A stretch of DNA of 64,000 nucleotides from an uncultured Alphaproteobacteria bacterium (GTDB lineage Bacteria; Pseudomonadota; Alphaproteobacteria; Geminicoccales; Geminicoccaceae): the NCBI GenBank assembly GCA_937995535.1, contig CALKJU010000054.1, positions 1 through 64,000 of the forward strand. The letters run 5' to 3'. The notes beneath the pieces were generated by a model that saw nothing but the letters and a program-made list of their open reading frames with translations, ran no database searches and was not told where the DNA came from. Below are positions 8,153 to 16,862 of the stretch, piece after piece. Numbering within the stretch: the first letter of the stretch is position 1; every line of letters starts with the position of its first letter. A program made the position numbers and the translations under genes.

Positions 8153-9424
8153 ATGCGCAAGCTGCTTTCGGCGACGGCGCTGGCCGTCGTGCTCGCCGTC
8201 GGCCAGGCGTCGGCCGAGACGACGATCCGGTTGACCGAGGTCATCACCAGCCCGCAGCGCACCGAGGTGCTGAAGGGGATGATCGCGAGGTTCGAGGCCG
8301 CCAACCCGGGGGTGACGGTCGAGGTGACCTCGCTGCCCTGGGGGCAGGCCTTCGAGAAGCTCGCGACCATGGTCTCCGGTGGCGAGATTCCCGACGTTGT
8401 CGAGATGCCCGAGCGCTGGCTGTCGCTCTACGCCAACAACGACCAGCTCGAGAGCCTGAGGCCGTACCTCGAGCGGTGGGAGGGCACGGCGCAGATCACC
8501 GAGCGGACCTTGGAGTTCGCCTCGGTGGTCGACGGCACGCCCTACATGATCCCCTACGGTTTCTACATTCGGGCCATGTTCTGGAACAAGAAGCTGTTCG
8601 CCGAGGCCGGACTCGACGGACCGCCGGAGACGCTCGACGACTTCGTCGAGGCCGCGCGCAAGATCAGCGCCCTGGGCGGCGGCAAGTCCGGCTACTGCCT
8701 GCGTGGCGGTCCCGGTGGCGCCAATGGCTACACCATGTTCATGCAGACCATGGCCGGCACGAACGCGTTCTTCACCGAGGATGGCACCAGCACGTTGAAC
8801 GGCCCGGGCCACGTCAAGGGCCTGCAGATGCTGGTCGACATGTACAAGGACGGCCTCGTGCCCCGTGACAGCGTCAACTGGGGTTTCAACGAGATCGTCG
8901 CCGGGTTCTATTCCGGCACCTGCGCGATGCTCGACCAGGATCCCGATGCGCTGATCGCCATTGCCGAGCGCATGCCGGCCGAGGACTTCGCGGTGGCGCC
9001 GATGCCGCTCGGCCCCGCGGGCAAGTCCTTCCCGACCATCGGCTACGCCGGCTGGGCGATGTTCAAGAGCGCCGCCGACAAGGACGCCGCGTGGAAGTTG
9101 ATCGCCCATCTCTCGAGCCCGGAGAGCAATCTCGAGTGGGCCAAGTTCGTCGGCGTCGTGCCGATCCACAAGGGCGCCGATCAGGATCCGTTCTTCGGCA
9201 CCGAGCAGTTCGCCGGCTGGCTGACCGAGCTGAGCGACGAACGCTGGCAGCTTACGCCGGTGCCCGCGCATCTCGAGGAGTACGGTTATTGGGCCGACTC
9301 GATCGCGGTGCAGACCGGTCAGGAGGCGCTCCTCGGGCAGCGCAGCGCGCAGGACGTCGCCGACGAGTGGGCCGCCTATTTCACCGCCGCTCAGCAGAAG
9401 TTTCTGGCCGCGAAGCCGAACTGA
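8153..9424 (+). CDS. ABC transporter substrate-binding protein (family 1, carbohydrate type)
   Basis: 423 residues with a signal peptide ending near QASAE. The fold is that of family 1 extracellular solute-binding proteins: MIARFEAANPGVTVEV at the N-terminus, GEIPDVVEM, a YMIPYGFYIRAMFWNKKLF hinge strand, and GYAGWAMF. It captures a sugar or sugar-like ligand in the periplasm and delivers it to the two permeases that follow at 9436 and 10359. GGAGG lies ahead of ATG 8153. It is the first gene of an importer operon that lacks an ATPase gene here. Confidence 0.88.
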   Translation: MRKLLSATALAVVLAVGQASAETTIRLTEVITSPQRTEVLKGMIARFEAANPGVTVEVTSLPWGQAFEKLATMVSGGEIPDVVEMPERWLSLYANNDQLESLRPYLERWEGTAQITERTLEFASVVDGTPYMIPYGFYIRAMFWNKKLFAEAGLDGPPETLDDFVEAARKISALGGGKSGYCLRGGPGGANGYTMFMQTMAGTNAFFTEDGTSTLNGPGHVKGLQMLVDMYKDGLVPRDSVNWGFNEIVAGFYSGTCAMLDQDPDALIAIAERMPAEDFAVAPMPLGPAGKSFPTIGYAGWAMFKSAADKDAAWKLIAHLSSPESNLEWAKFVGVVPIHKGADQDPFFGTEQFAGWLTELSDERWQLTPVPAHLEEYGYWADSIAVQTGQEALLGQRSAQDVADEWAAYFTAAQQKFLAAKPN

Positions 9425-9435
9425 GCGGGGCGCCG

Positions 9436-10362
9436 ATGGCGACGGCGGTCGCCATCGGGTCGGGGCCGCCACGGCGGTCCCGGGCTCTCTCGGCCCTGCT
9501 CGAGCCCTACTGGTATGTCGGGCCGGCGATCGTCCTGATCGCGCTGGTGATGGTCCTGCCGCTGGTCGTCGGCCTGTCGTTCGCCTTCCAGCAGGCGCAC
9601 ATCCTCGACAAGACCCAGTTGCGCTGGGTCGGCTTGGCGAACTTCCGCACGCTCCTCGCCGATCGCGTGTTTTGGCTCGCCCTCGGCAACACCTTCTACT
9701 GGACCTTCGGCTCGCTGTTCTTCCAGTTCTTCCTCGGCCTCGGCTTGGCGATGCTGCTGAACCGGCCCTTCCACGGCAAGCGGCTGGTCCAGGCCCTGGT
9801 GTTCCTGCCCTGGGCGGTGCCGACCTTCCTCTCGGGCCTGACCTTCGCCTGGCTGCTCAACCCGGTCGTCGGGCCCTTGCCGCATTGGCTCCACGGCCTG
9901 GGCCTTCTGGCCGAGCCCTACAACATTCTGGGCGACCCGCGGCTCGCCATGCTCGGGCCGATCCTCGCCAACGTCTGGTTCGGGATCCCGTTCTTCGCCA
10001 TCACGCTGCTCGCGGCGCTGCAGTCGATCCCGAACGAGCTCTACGAGGCGGCCTCGATCGACGGCGCCAGCCCTTGGCAGCAGTTCGTGACCGTGACATT
10101 GCCGTTCCTGGCGCCGATGATCGCCATCACGGTGCTCCTGCGGACGATCTGGATCTCCAACTTCGCCGACCTGATCATCGTCATGACGAACGGCGGGCCG
10201 GCCAACACCACGCAGATCCTGCCGAGCTACATCTTTACCGTCGCCTACCGGAAGCTCGACTTCGGCTATGCCAGCGCCGTCTCGACGGCCCTGCTGCTGC
10301 TGCTGCTGCTCTACGCGGCAATGCTCTACCAACTGCGCCGTAACCTGAGGAACACGGCGTGA
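9436..10362 (+). CDS. ABC transporter permease, MalF-like
   Basis: 308 residues from ATG 9436. Six or more transmembrane segments are evident, the first at WYVGPAIVLIALVMVLPLVV. The EAA loop that contacts the ATPase reads YEAASIDGASPWQQFVTVTLP, with the diagnostic EAA---G pattern. It is the first inner-membrane subunit of the carbohydrate importer and starts 12 bases after the binding-protein gene. The next permease starts inside its stop codon (GTGA), so the pair is translationally coupled. Confidence 0.88.
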   Translation: MATAVAIGSGPPRRSRALSALLEPYWYVGPAIVLIALVMVLPLVVGLSFAFQQAHILDKTQLRWVGLANFRTLLADRVFWLALGNTFYWTFGSLFFQFFLGLGLAMLLNRPFHGKRLVQALVFLPWAVPTFLSGLTFAWLLNPVVGPLPHWLHGLGLLAEPYNILGDPRLAMLGPILANVWFGIPFFAITLLAALQSIPNELYEAASIDGASPWQQFVTVTLPFLAPMIAITVLLRTIWISNFADLIIVMTNGGPANTTQILPSYIFTVAYRKLDFGYASAVSTALLLLLLLYAAMLYQLRRNLRNTA

Positions 10363-11195
10363 CGGTCTCGGGCGAGCTGCTCCGCTTTCTCGGCCATCGC
10401 GGGGCGCTGCTCCTCTATGTGCTGTTCGCCCTGTTCCCGATGTACTGGCTGGTCAAGATCTCGCTCACACCGCAGCAGCTCCTCTACACCGAGGGCGTGC
10501 GCCTGTGGCCGTCGGCGACGACCTGGGCCAACTACGATTTCGTCCTCCTGCGCAGCAGTTTTCCACGCTTCTTCCTGAATTCGGTGATCGTCTCGCTGGG
10601 CACCGCGTTCCTCGTCACCCTGGTCGCCAGCGCCGCCGGCTACGCCTTCTCGCGCTTCGAGTTCCGCCTCAAGCGCGCGGTCGTCGTGCTGATGCTGATC
10701 ACGCAGATGTTTCCGCTGGTGATGCTGATCGCACCGATCTACCGGCTGATCACGCCGCTCGGCCTCGGCAACTCGCTGACCGGACTGATCATCGTCTACA
10801 CGGCCTTCAACGTGCCCTTCGCGACCTTCCTGATGCAGTCCTTCTTCGAGAGCATCCCGCCGACGCTCGAGGAGGCGGCGATGATCGACGGCTGCACACG
10901 CGCGCAGGCGCTGCGCAAAGTGATCGTGCCGCTGACCCTACCGGGCATGGGCGCGACGCTCGGCTTCGTCTTCACCGCCGCCTGGTCGGAGCTGCTCTTC
11001 GCGCTGATGCTGATCAACAACGATCAGAAGGCGACCTTTCCCGTGGGCCTGCTGACCTTCGTCTCCAAGTTCTCGGTCGACTGGGGGCAGATGATGGCCG
11101 CTGCGGTGCTGGCACTGATCCCCGCCTGCCTGTTCTTCGCCTTCATTCAGCGCTATCTGGTGCAGGGGCTGACCGCGGGCGCGGTCAAGGGGTAA
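10359..11195 (+). CDS. ABC transporter permease, MalG-like
   Basis: 278 residues, GTG start overlapping the previous stop by 4 bp. Membrane segments begin at LLLYVLFALFPMYWLVKI, and the EAA loop EEAAMIDGCTRAQALRKVIVP is present. It is the second permease of the carbohydrate importer. The operon ends here, only 6 bases from the convergent beta-helix gene. No ATPase follows, so the complex must use an ATPase encoded elsewhere, as sugar importers of this class sometimes do. Confidence 0.88.
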   Translation: MTVSGELLRFLGHRGALLLYVLFALFPMYWLVKISLTPQQLLYTEGVRLWPSATTWANYDFVLLRSSFPRFFLNSVIVSLGTAFLVTLVASAAGYAFSRFEFRLKRAVVVLMLITQMFPLVMLIAPIYRLITPLGLGNSLTGLIIVYTAFNVPFATFLMQSFFESIPPTLEEAAMIDGCTRAQALRKVIVPLTLPGMGATLGFVFTAAWSELLFALMLINNDQKATFPVGLLTFVSKFSVDWGQMMAAAVLALIPACLFFAFIQRYLVQGLTAGAVKG

Positions 11196-11201
11196 GGGCG
11201 C

Positions 11202-12998
11202 CTACGGCCGATAGTCCCAGCTCGCGCCGATGCCGAAGCGCATCGGCGCGCTGCCGGCCTCGTGCGCACCCAGGTCCGGCGCGCCGTCGAGATCCCGGCT
11301 GCCGCGATTGAAGTTGCTCAGCGCCATGCCCTTGTTCCACGCGCCGTCCGGCGCCGCGACCGGCTCGACCTGGTAGCGCCCGCTCGGCGCGGCGCCCGGC
11401 GGATCGGTGGGCCCGTGCCCTGGCGCCCAGCGGACCTCGGCCTCGATGGTGTTCGGCCCGGGCGTTCCGGAGTCCCCCTCGGCCGGCATGTTGTGCATAT
11501 CGTAGTCGAAGGTGGACGATGGAAGGAAGTCGTAGTCGGGGTCGATGCGTTGGTCGCGGATATAGAATTGGCTCGTCATCCAGATGTTGTTGCGTAACGT
11601 AATGCGCGGGAGGTTCGCCCGATTCACGTACAGAACCATCTTCGGCGCCTCTTCACCGATGAGCACCGACGTATTGTGGAACACGTAGAGCGGCCCGCGG
11701 AACACGTCCGGCCCGTTGCCGGTCGTCCCGGCCTTGATCACGGGACCCGGGTTGTTGAACTCGGTCGGATCCGGATAGGGCTCGGGGCCGACGCGCGCCC
11801 GCTCGAAGACGTTGCGGAACACGTAGGCGGGCCCGACCGAGAGCGGGGCGAAGCTGATCGAGGCCCGCGTCAGGTCGAAGTAGTTGCCCCAGATGCGGAC
11901 GTTGATGCCGCCGCCGTCGGCCTCGATGCCGTCGTCCGCCGCGTGGCGCAGGACGTTGCCGTAGATGTCGCTGTCCGCACCAGGCGCGCCGCCGCGCGGT
12001 CCGTTGACCTCGCCACCGATGAGATCCTCGAACGGCCAGTCGGGCGTCGACTCGATGGTGTTGAACCGGAAGACGTGATTGCCGCGCCAGTTGCCGGTTG
12101 CGGGCTTGTGGACATGGATCGCGAACGGACCGTGGGGGTGGCCGTTGCGGAAGCTGCATTCGCGCCAGTGCAGCGACCGGACCAGCGGTGCGCGGATACG
12201 GCTGTGTTGCACCACGACCCGCTCTGTGTCCGGGTTGCGGATGTGGATCCCGATGCCGCGGCCGATCTGGCCGACCAGATCACCGCATCTCGCCAGAAAG
12301 TCGTCGCTGGTCTCGGGCCGACCGAACCGACTGATGTCGACATTCTCGATGACGACGTCCGAGGGAGCGAAGCCCGAGCCTGCGACGGCGCAATTCGCCG
12401 CTGCGCTCCTGTTGATGCAGATGCCCGTGTGCGTGCAGTTACGGATCGTGACCCCACGCAGCACGACCTTGCCGTGGCGAATGGCGACGCAGTCCTGGCG
12501 CACCCCGCCGCCGTCGATGACGGTCCCGTTCGGACCGCCGTCATAAACCACCCAGCCGGTGTCATCGCCGGCCTCCGATGTCTCGAGATAGTCGAGCTCC
12601 GGCGGCAGGACGATCGTCGTCCGGACCGGGAATGCGGGATCGGACGTCTCCCGCCACGTCGTCACCGCAGGCTGCAGCCGGGTCCAGCTACCGTCCTTCT
12701 GGCGACGCACCCGGACCTCGTAGGTCGTGCCCGGCCGCAGGTTGACGATGCTGCCGCGGTACTGCCCGACCATCTCCGGCTCGGATGCCGTATCGTAGTA
12801 GAGTGGCTGCGCGCTCTGCCAGGCTTTGCCCGGCAAGCGATACTGCAGGGCGGCCTGACCGCGGAACTTGATCTTCCAGTAGACGCCGATGCTCTGATAG
12901 GTCGGCACCGCCCACAGCGCGGTCGGTCCCTGTGGATAGTTGGCAAACGCCGGCAACGCCGTACAGGCCCAGACGCCGACGCTGAGAACTCGAAGCAT
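11202..12998 (-). CDS. secreted right-handed parallel beta-helix protein with N-terminal FN3-like domain
   Basis: From ATG 12998 the protein is 598 residues; an in-frame start at 13025 would add nine. Neither has a clear ribosome binding site. A signal peptide (MLRVLSVGVWACTALPAFA) is followed by a fibronectin-III-like domain (YQSIGVYWKI to GTTYEVRVRRQKDGSW, about residues 25-120). The body has parallel beta-helix repeats with stacked turns such as GTVIDGGG, VVLRGVTIRNCTHTGICI and SDVVIENVDISRF, and ends in DLGAHEAG. Such folds are polysaccharide lyases, hydrolases or epimerases, but no catalytic triad can be assigned. It is probably exported to the periplasm or surface. Confidence 0.7.
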   Translation of the reverse strand: MLRVLSVGVWACTALPAFANYPQGPTALWAVPTYQSIGVYWKIKFRGQAALQYRLPGKAWQSAQPLYYDTASEPEMVGQYRGSIVNLRPGTTYEVRVRRQKDGSWTRLQPAVTTWRETSDPAFPVRTTIVLPPELDYLETSEAGDDTGWVVYDGGPNGTVIDGGGVRQDCVAIRHGKVVLRGVTIRNCTHTGICINRSAAANCAVAGSGFAPSDVVIENVDISRFGRPETSDDFLARCGDLVGQIGRGIGIHIRNPDTERVVVQHSRIRAPLVRSLHWRECSFRNGHPHGPFAIHVHKPATGNWRGNHVFRFNTIESTPDWPFEDLIGGEVNGPRGGAPGADSDIYGNVLRHAADDGIEADGGGINVRIWGNYFDLTRASISFAPLSVGPAYVFRNVFERARVGPEPYPDPTEFNNPGPVIKAGTTGNGPDVFRGPLYVFHNTSVLIGEEAPKMVLYVNRANLPRITLRNNIWMTSQFYIRDQRIDPDYDFLPSSTFDYDMHNMPAEGDSGTPGPNTIEAEVRWAPGHGPTDPPGAAPSGRYQVEPVAAPDGAWNKGMALSNFNRGSRDLDGAPDLGAHEAGSAPMRFGIGASWDYRP

Positions 12999-13120
12999 CC
13001 GCGCCGTTGAACACCACGTCCACATTGGCGCACGCCCCCCAACCGTTGGTTTGCGGACCTATCGACCGGCCGCCCGGAAGTGTCAATCAGATACCCTTAA
13101 ACAGCGAATCAGAACGGGTT

Positions 13121-15889
13121 TCATGCACCGCTGGTTGCTGTCCCCGCTCCGTTGCGCAGTGCCTCCTCCTTGAACACCCGCAGCCCCAGCTCGGGACGCA
13201 GGCCGTGGATCTCCTTGACCTCGAGCCGGCGCAGGAAGTCGAGGATGTCGCGGCTGACGACCTGCCCGGGAACGAGGATCGGGAAGCCCGGCGGGTAGGG
13301 GATCACGAAGATCGCCGAAACGATCTCGCGGCCTTGGGCCATCAGCTGGTCGATCTCCGGCCCCTCGTGCGGCAGGTACTCGCAGGCGTCGTCGTCGTAG
13401 GCGAGGAAGAAGGCCTTGCGGATGTCGCCCTCCGGCGTCGACGCCTGCGGCTGCGGACGGAAGGCCTCGTGAAACCGCGAGAAATCCGGCAGCGCCGGCA
13501 GATCCTCGGTGAGCGCCTTGACCTTCCGCGCGTGGACCCGACGCTCCGCCGGGCTCGCGCTCTCGAGCCGCGCGTCGAGCTCGCCGGCGATCCGGCACAG
13601 TACCTCGATCAGATAGGCGACCGAGCTCCGCGTGGTCCCGATGTTGGTCATGAACAGCACGGTGTTGCGCGAGGTCTTGTTGATCTGGATCCCGTACCGG
13701 TCCATCAGCTCGCGGGTCTTGAAGCTCTCCCCGTCAACACCGGTCCGGCCGACGAAGAGCGTGAGCCGCGTCGGGTCGAGGACAAACTCGTCGCTGCGCC
13801 AAGCGGCGAAGAAGTCGGTCCAGCCGCGCTCGGCGTCGTAATAGGTCTCGATCCCGCTCTCGCGGTACTGGGCGGGGATCATGTCGGCTACGGTCAGGAA
13901 CTTGAAGTATTTGGCGAGCAGCGGGTGGGTGACCGCCTTCTCGCGCAGCACCATCGCCATCTCGAGCTGTTTCTTGACCAGCTCGAAGCCTTCCAGCTCG
14001 ACCTGGCGTCGGCCGACGTCGAGCGAGGCCAGGATCTGGTAGTTCGGCGAGGTCGAGGTGTGGGTCATGTACGCCTCGTGGAAGGCGTCCGCGACCTGGT
14101 GCTGGAAGTCCTGGTCCCAGACGTGGATCATCGAGCCCTGGCGCAGGCAGGTCAGCGTCTTGTGCGTCGACTGGGTGGCGTAGACGCGGATCCGCACCCG
14201 CTCCGGATCGGGCAGGAGCCGGGTGCGCAGCCAGGTCTCGTCGTCGGCGTCGCGCAGGAGCGCCGCCTGCTCCGCATGCGCCGCGCGGTGTGCCCCGGTG
14301 CGATAGCGCTCGCGCAGCCGCGCCGCCGCGACCATCGCCGTGCGCTGCCGGTAGGTGACCCCGCAGCGGGCGAAGGCGAACCACGCCTCGTCCCAGAAGA
14401 AGACGAGGTCGGGCTTGATGGCGAGGCACTCCTCCATGACCCGCTCGACATTGTAGACGAGCCCGTCGAAAGTGCAGTTGGTCAGCAGCAGCGCGCGCAC
14501 CCGACCGAGTTTGCCCGCGGCGCGCAGCCGCAGCAGGTGGCGCTTGATCTCCTCGAGCGGCACCGCGCCATACATCGACCAGGCGTGGAGCGGGTAGCTG
14601 TCGAGATAGACGACCTCCGCGCCGGACAGCACCAGGCCGTAATGGTGCGATTTGTGGCAGTCGCGGTCGACCAGGACGATGTCGCCCGGCCGGACCAGCG
14701 CCTGGAGCACGATCTTGTTGGCCGTCGAGGTGCCGTTGGTGACGAAGTAGGTGCGCTGCGCGCCGAAGGCGCGCGCGGCCAGTTCCTGGGCCTTCTTGAT
14801 CGGTCCGGTGGGCTCCAGCAGGGAGTCGAGTCCGCCCGAGGTCGCCGAGGTCTCGGCGAGGAAGATGTTGATCCCGTAGAACTGGCCCATGTCGCGGATC
14901 CAGTGCGACTTGGTCACGGACTTGCCGCGGCTGATCGGCATCGCGTGGAACACGCCGGTGGGCTGCCGGCTGTATTCCTTGAGCGCGGTGAAGAACGGCG
15001 TCTGGTAGCGGCTGTTGACCCCGCGCAGGATGTTCAGGTGCAGTTCGAGGAAGTCCTCCTGCTGGTAGAAGACGCGCAGGCAGTTGGACGGGACCCGCCC
15101 GGCGACCTCCTCGACCGAGCTGTCGGTGACGAGGTAGACGCACAGCTCCGGGCGAATCTCGGCGACGACGCGGCACAGCAGGATGCCGCGCTCGGCCGGC
15201 GGCGTCGCCTCGAAGTCGCTCGCCTCGATCCGCGCCAGCTCGTGCTGCAGCACGGCGAGCTGGTGGGTCGAGCCGTAGGGGAAGCTGTAACGGATCACGA
15301 CGGTCTGGATGTTGGTGTTGATCAGCAGCGCGATGAGCGCGTCCTGGAACGACGGCACGACGACCAGCTCGTAGACGAACGGATCGTCGGTGCGGCGGGC
15401 GTCGCGCAGGCCGCGGCGCAGGGCCTGCTCGTCCGCCGTCGTCATCGCGTCGACCACCAGCACCTCGAAATAGGGCCGGTCGTAGGCCGCCGCGCCGGCG
15501 CGCAGCTCGGCGAGCTCGACGTCCTCCTCACTGCCGGCGCCGTCGCTCGGCTGCAGCTCGATCTGCCGGCGCCGGTAGCTGTCGCTGGCGAGCGCCCGCA
15601 CGATGCGTGCCGTCGCCTGCGCCAGCGCGTGCGTCTCGCCCAGATCGAGCAACCGCCGGAGCTGCAGGAAGCCCTGCCGTCCGGGGAAGGCCCAGTAGGA
15701 TTCGATCGGCTCGAGCCGGTCGAGAGCGGCGCGCACCGCGGCCCGTGCCTCGTCCGCGCCATCGCCGCCGGCCGCCGCCTCGTCGAGGCGCAACACGTCG
15801 TGCTTCAGCCGGCTCCAGGTGTCGGCGCGCAGTTGGGCCGCATTGTAGTACTGGCTGAAGCTCAGCCGCGATCCGGATCCGTCGCCCAT
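13121..15889 (-). CDS. Orn/Lys/Arg decarboxylase, PLP-dependent, large form
   Basis: 922 residues with GGGAGG before the ATG. The central domain is the major Orn/Lys/Arg decarboxylase fold: GTSTANKIVLQAL binds the PLP phosphate, VDRDCHKSHHYG and FFWDEAWFAF (the aspartate to the ring nitrogen) follow, and K577 in TQSTHKTLTCLRQGS is the Schiff-base lysine. A receiver-like wing domain precedes it (residues about 100-250) and the C-terminal domain ends near 920. It is longer than E. coli AdiA/CadA (about 715-755) because of the N-terminal extension. Such decarboxylases make polyamine precursors or consume acid. No antiporter gene is adjacent, so arginine versus lysine cannot be decided. Confidence 0.85.
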   Translation of the reverse strand: MGDGSGSRLSFSQYYNAAQLRADTWSRLKHDVLRLDEAAAGGDGADEARAAVRAALDRLEPIESYWAFPGRQGFLQLRRLLDLGETHALAQATARIVRALASDSYRRRQIELQPSDGAGSEEDVELAELRAGAAAYDRPYFEVLVVDAMTTADEQALRRGLRDARRTDDPFVYELVVVPSFQDALIALLINTNIQTVVIRYSFPYGSTHQLAVLQHELARIEASDFEATPPAERGILLCRVVAEIRPELCVYLVTDSSVEEVAGRVPSNCLRVFYQQEDFLELHLNILRGVNSRYQTPFFTALKEYSRQPTGVFHAMPISRGKSVTKSHWIRDMGQFYGINIFLAETSATSGGLDSLLEPTGPIKKAQELAARAFGAQRTYFVTNGTSTANKIVLQALVRPGDIVLVDRDCHKSHHYGLVLSGAEVVYLDSYPLHAWSMYGAVPLEEIKRHLLRLRAAGKLGRVRALLLTNCTFDGLVYNVERVMEECLAIKPDLVFFWDEAWFAFARCGVTYRQRTAMVAAARLRERYRTGAHRAAHAEQAALLRDADDETWLRTRLLPDPERVRIRVYATQSTHKTLTCLRQGSMIHVWDQDFQHQVADAFHEAYMTHTSTSPNYQILASLDVGRRQVELEGFELVKKQLEMAMVLREKAVTHPLLAKYFKFLTVADMIPAQYRESGIETYYDAERGWTDFFAAWRSDEFVLDPTRLTLFVGRTGVDGESFKTRELMDRYGIQINKTSRNTVLFMTNIGTTRSSVAYLIEVLCRIAGELDARLESASPAERRVHARKVKALTEDLPALPDFSRFHEAFRPQPQASTPEGDIRKAFFLAYDDDACEYLPHEGPEIDQLMAQGREIVSAIFVIPYPPGFPILVPGQVVSRDILDFLRRLEVKEIHGLRPELGLRVFKEEALRNGAGTATSGA

Positions 15890-15967
15890 CGCCGCCTCCC
15901 ACCGCCCGTTCCTCGGATCTGAGCGGGCGGGCGCGCGGTCCGCAAGCGACGACGATGGTCTGAGTTA

Positions 15968-16032
<65 letters not shown>

Positions 16033-16042
<10 letters not shown>

Positions 16043-16746
16043 TCGGTGGCCGAACGGCGATCTAGGTGGCGGCCCGCCAGCCTGTCAAGGACGGCGGGCA
16101 GCTGGTCGAGACGGTCGATCACCGCGTCGGCGCCGAGCTGGTCCGCCGGCGCGTCGCTGTAGCCGAAGCTGACCAGTACGCAGGGCAGGCCGGCGGCGCG
16201 CGCGGTGGCGACGTCGATCCGGCTGTCGCCGACGAGCACGGCCCGGCCGGGTACCGCGCCGAGCCGCTCCAGCGCGGCGAGCGCATGGCGCGGGTCCGGC
16301 TTGCGCCAGGGCAGCGCATCCCCGCCGATAACGGCGCCGAACGCCTCGCGAAGACCCAGCGCGTCGAGCAGCAGCTCGGTCGGTCGCTGCGGCTTGTTGG
16401 TGCAGAGCCCGAGCGCCGTGCCACCCGCGCGCAGCCAGTCGAGCACGCCGCGCGCACCGTCGAACAGCACCGTGTCGCGGCACGGCTGGGCGGCGTAGAG
16501 ATCGAGGAAGCGGCTGTGCAGCCGTGCCGTGTAGGTTTCGTCCGGTGCGACGCCCGCGGCAACCAGGGCCCGCTCCACGAGCACCCGTGCGCCTTCGCCG
16601 ATCATGTTCCGGACCGCGGCCAGATCGGGCGCGGGCAGTTCCTCCTCGCCGAGCAGGCGCTCCAGGACGAGGCGCAGATCCGGCGCGCTGTCGACCAGCG
16701 TCCCGTCGAGATCGAACAGCACGGCGGGCCAAGGGCAGGGCGGCAT
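16033..16746 (-). CDS. gph: phosphoglycolate phosphatase (HAD superfamily)
   Basis: 237 residues from ATG 16746, preceded by GAGG at good spacing; an in-frame GTG two codons upstream is possible. HAD motif I is FDLDGTLVDSAPDL, motif II lies in LGLCTNKP, the lysine in PWRKPDPRH, and motif IV in VGDSRIDVATARAAG. It removes phosphate from 2-phosphoglycolate formed by RuBisCO oxygenation or DNA repair. The stop codon TAG (16033-16035) is positions 8-10 of the downstream tRNA-Val, so processing of a joint transcript would cut the mRNA before its stop. It is divergent from glmU, and the same gph/glmU neighbourhood is seen in other Proteobacteria. Confidence 0.9.
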
Positions 16747-16862
16747 CGGCACCTCACGATTGAGCGGTGGCGGGAAAGCGTTAATAGACGCGGCCTAGAC
16801 TGCGCGGGGAACGCTGCCAAGCCGCGCGCTCGCCCGCCCCACCGACATGGTTCGCCGACCGC

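Noticed and set aside
15902-15930. Rho-independent terminator after tRNA-Val
   Set aside because: The stem is only 7 bp with a 15-nt loop and no T-run; it could equally be a leader hairpin of the decarboxylase gene.
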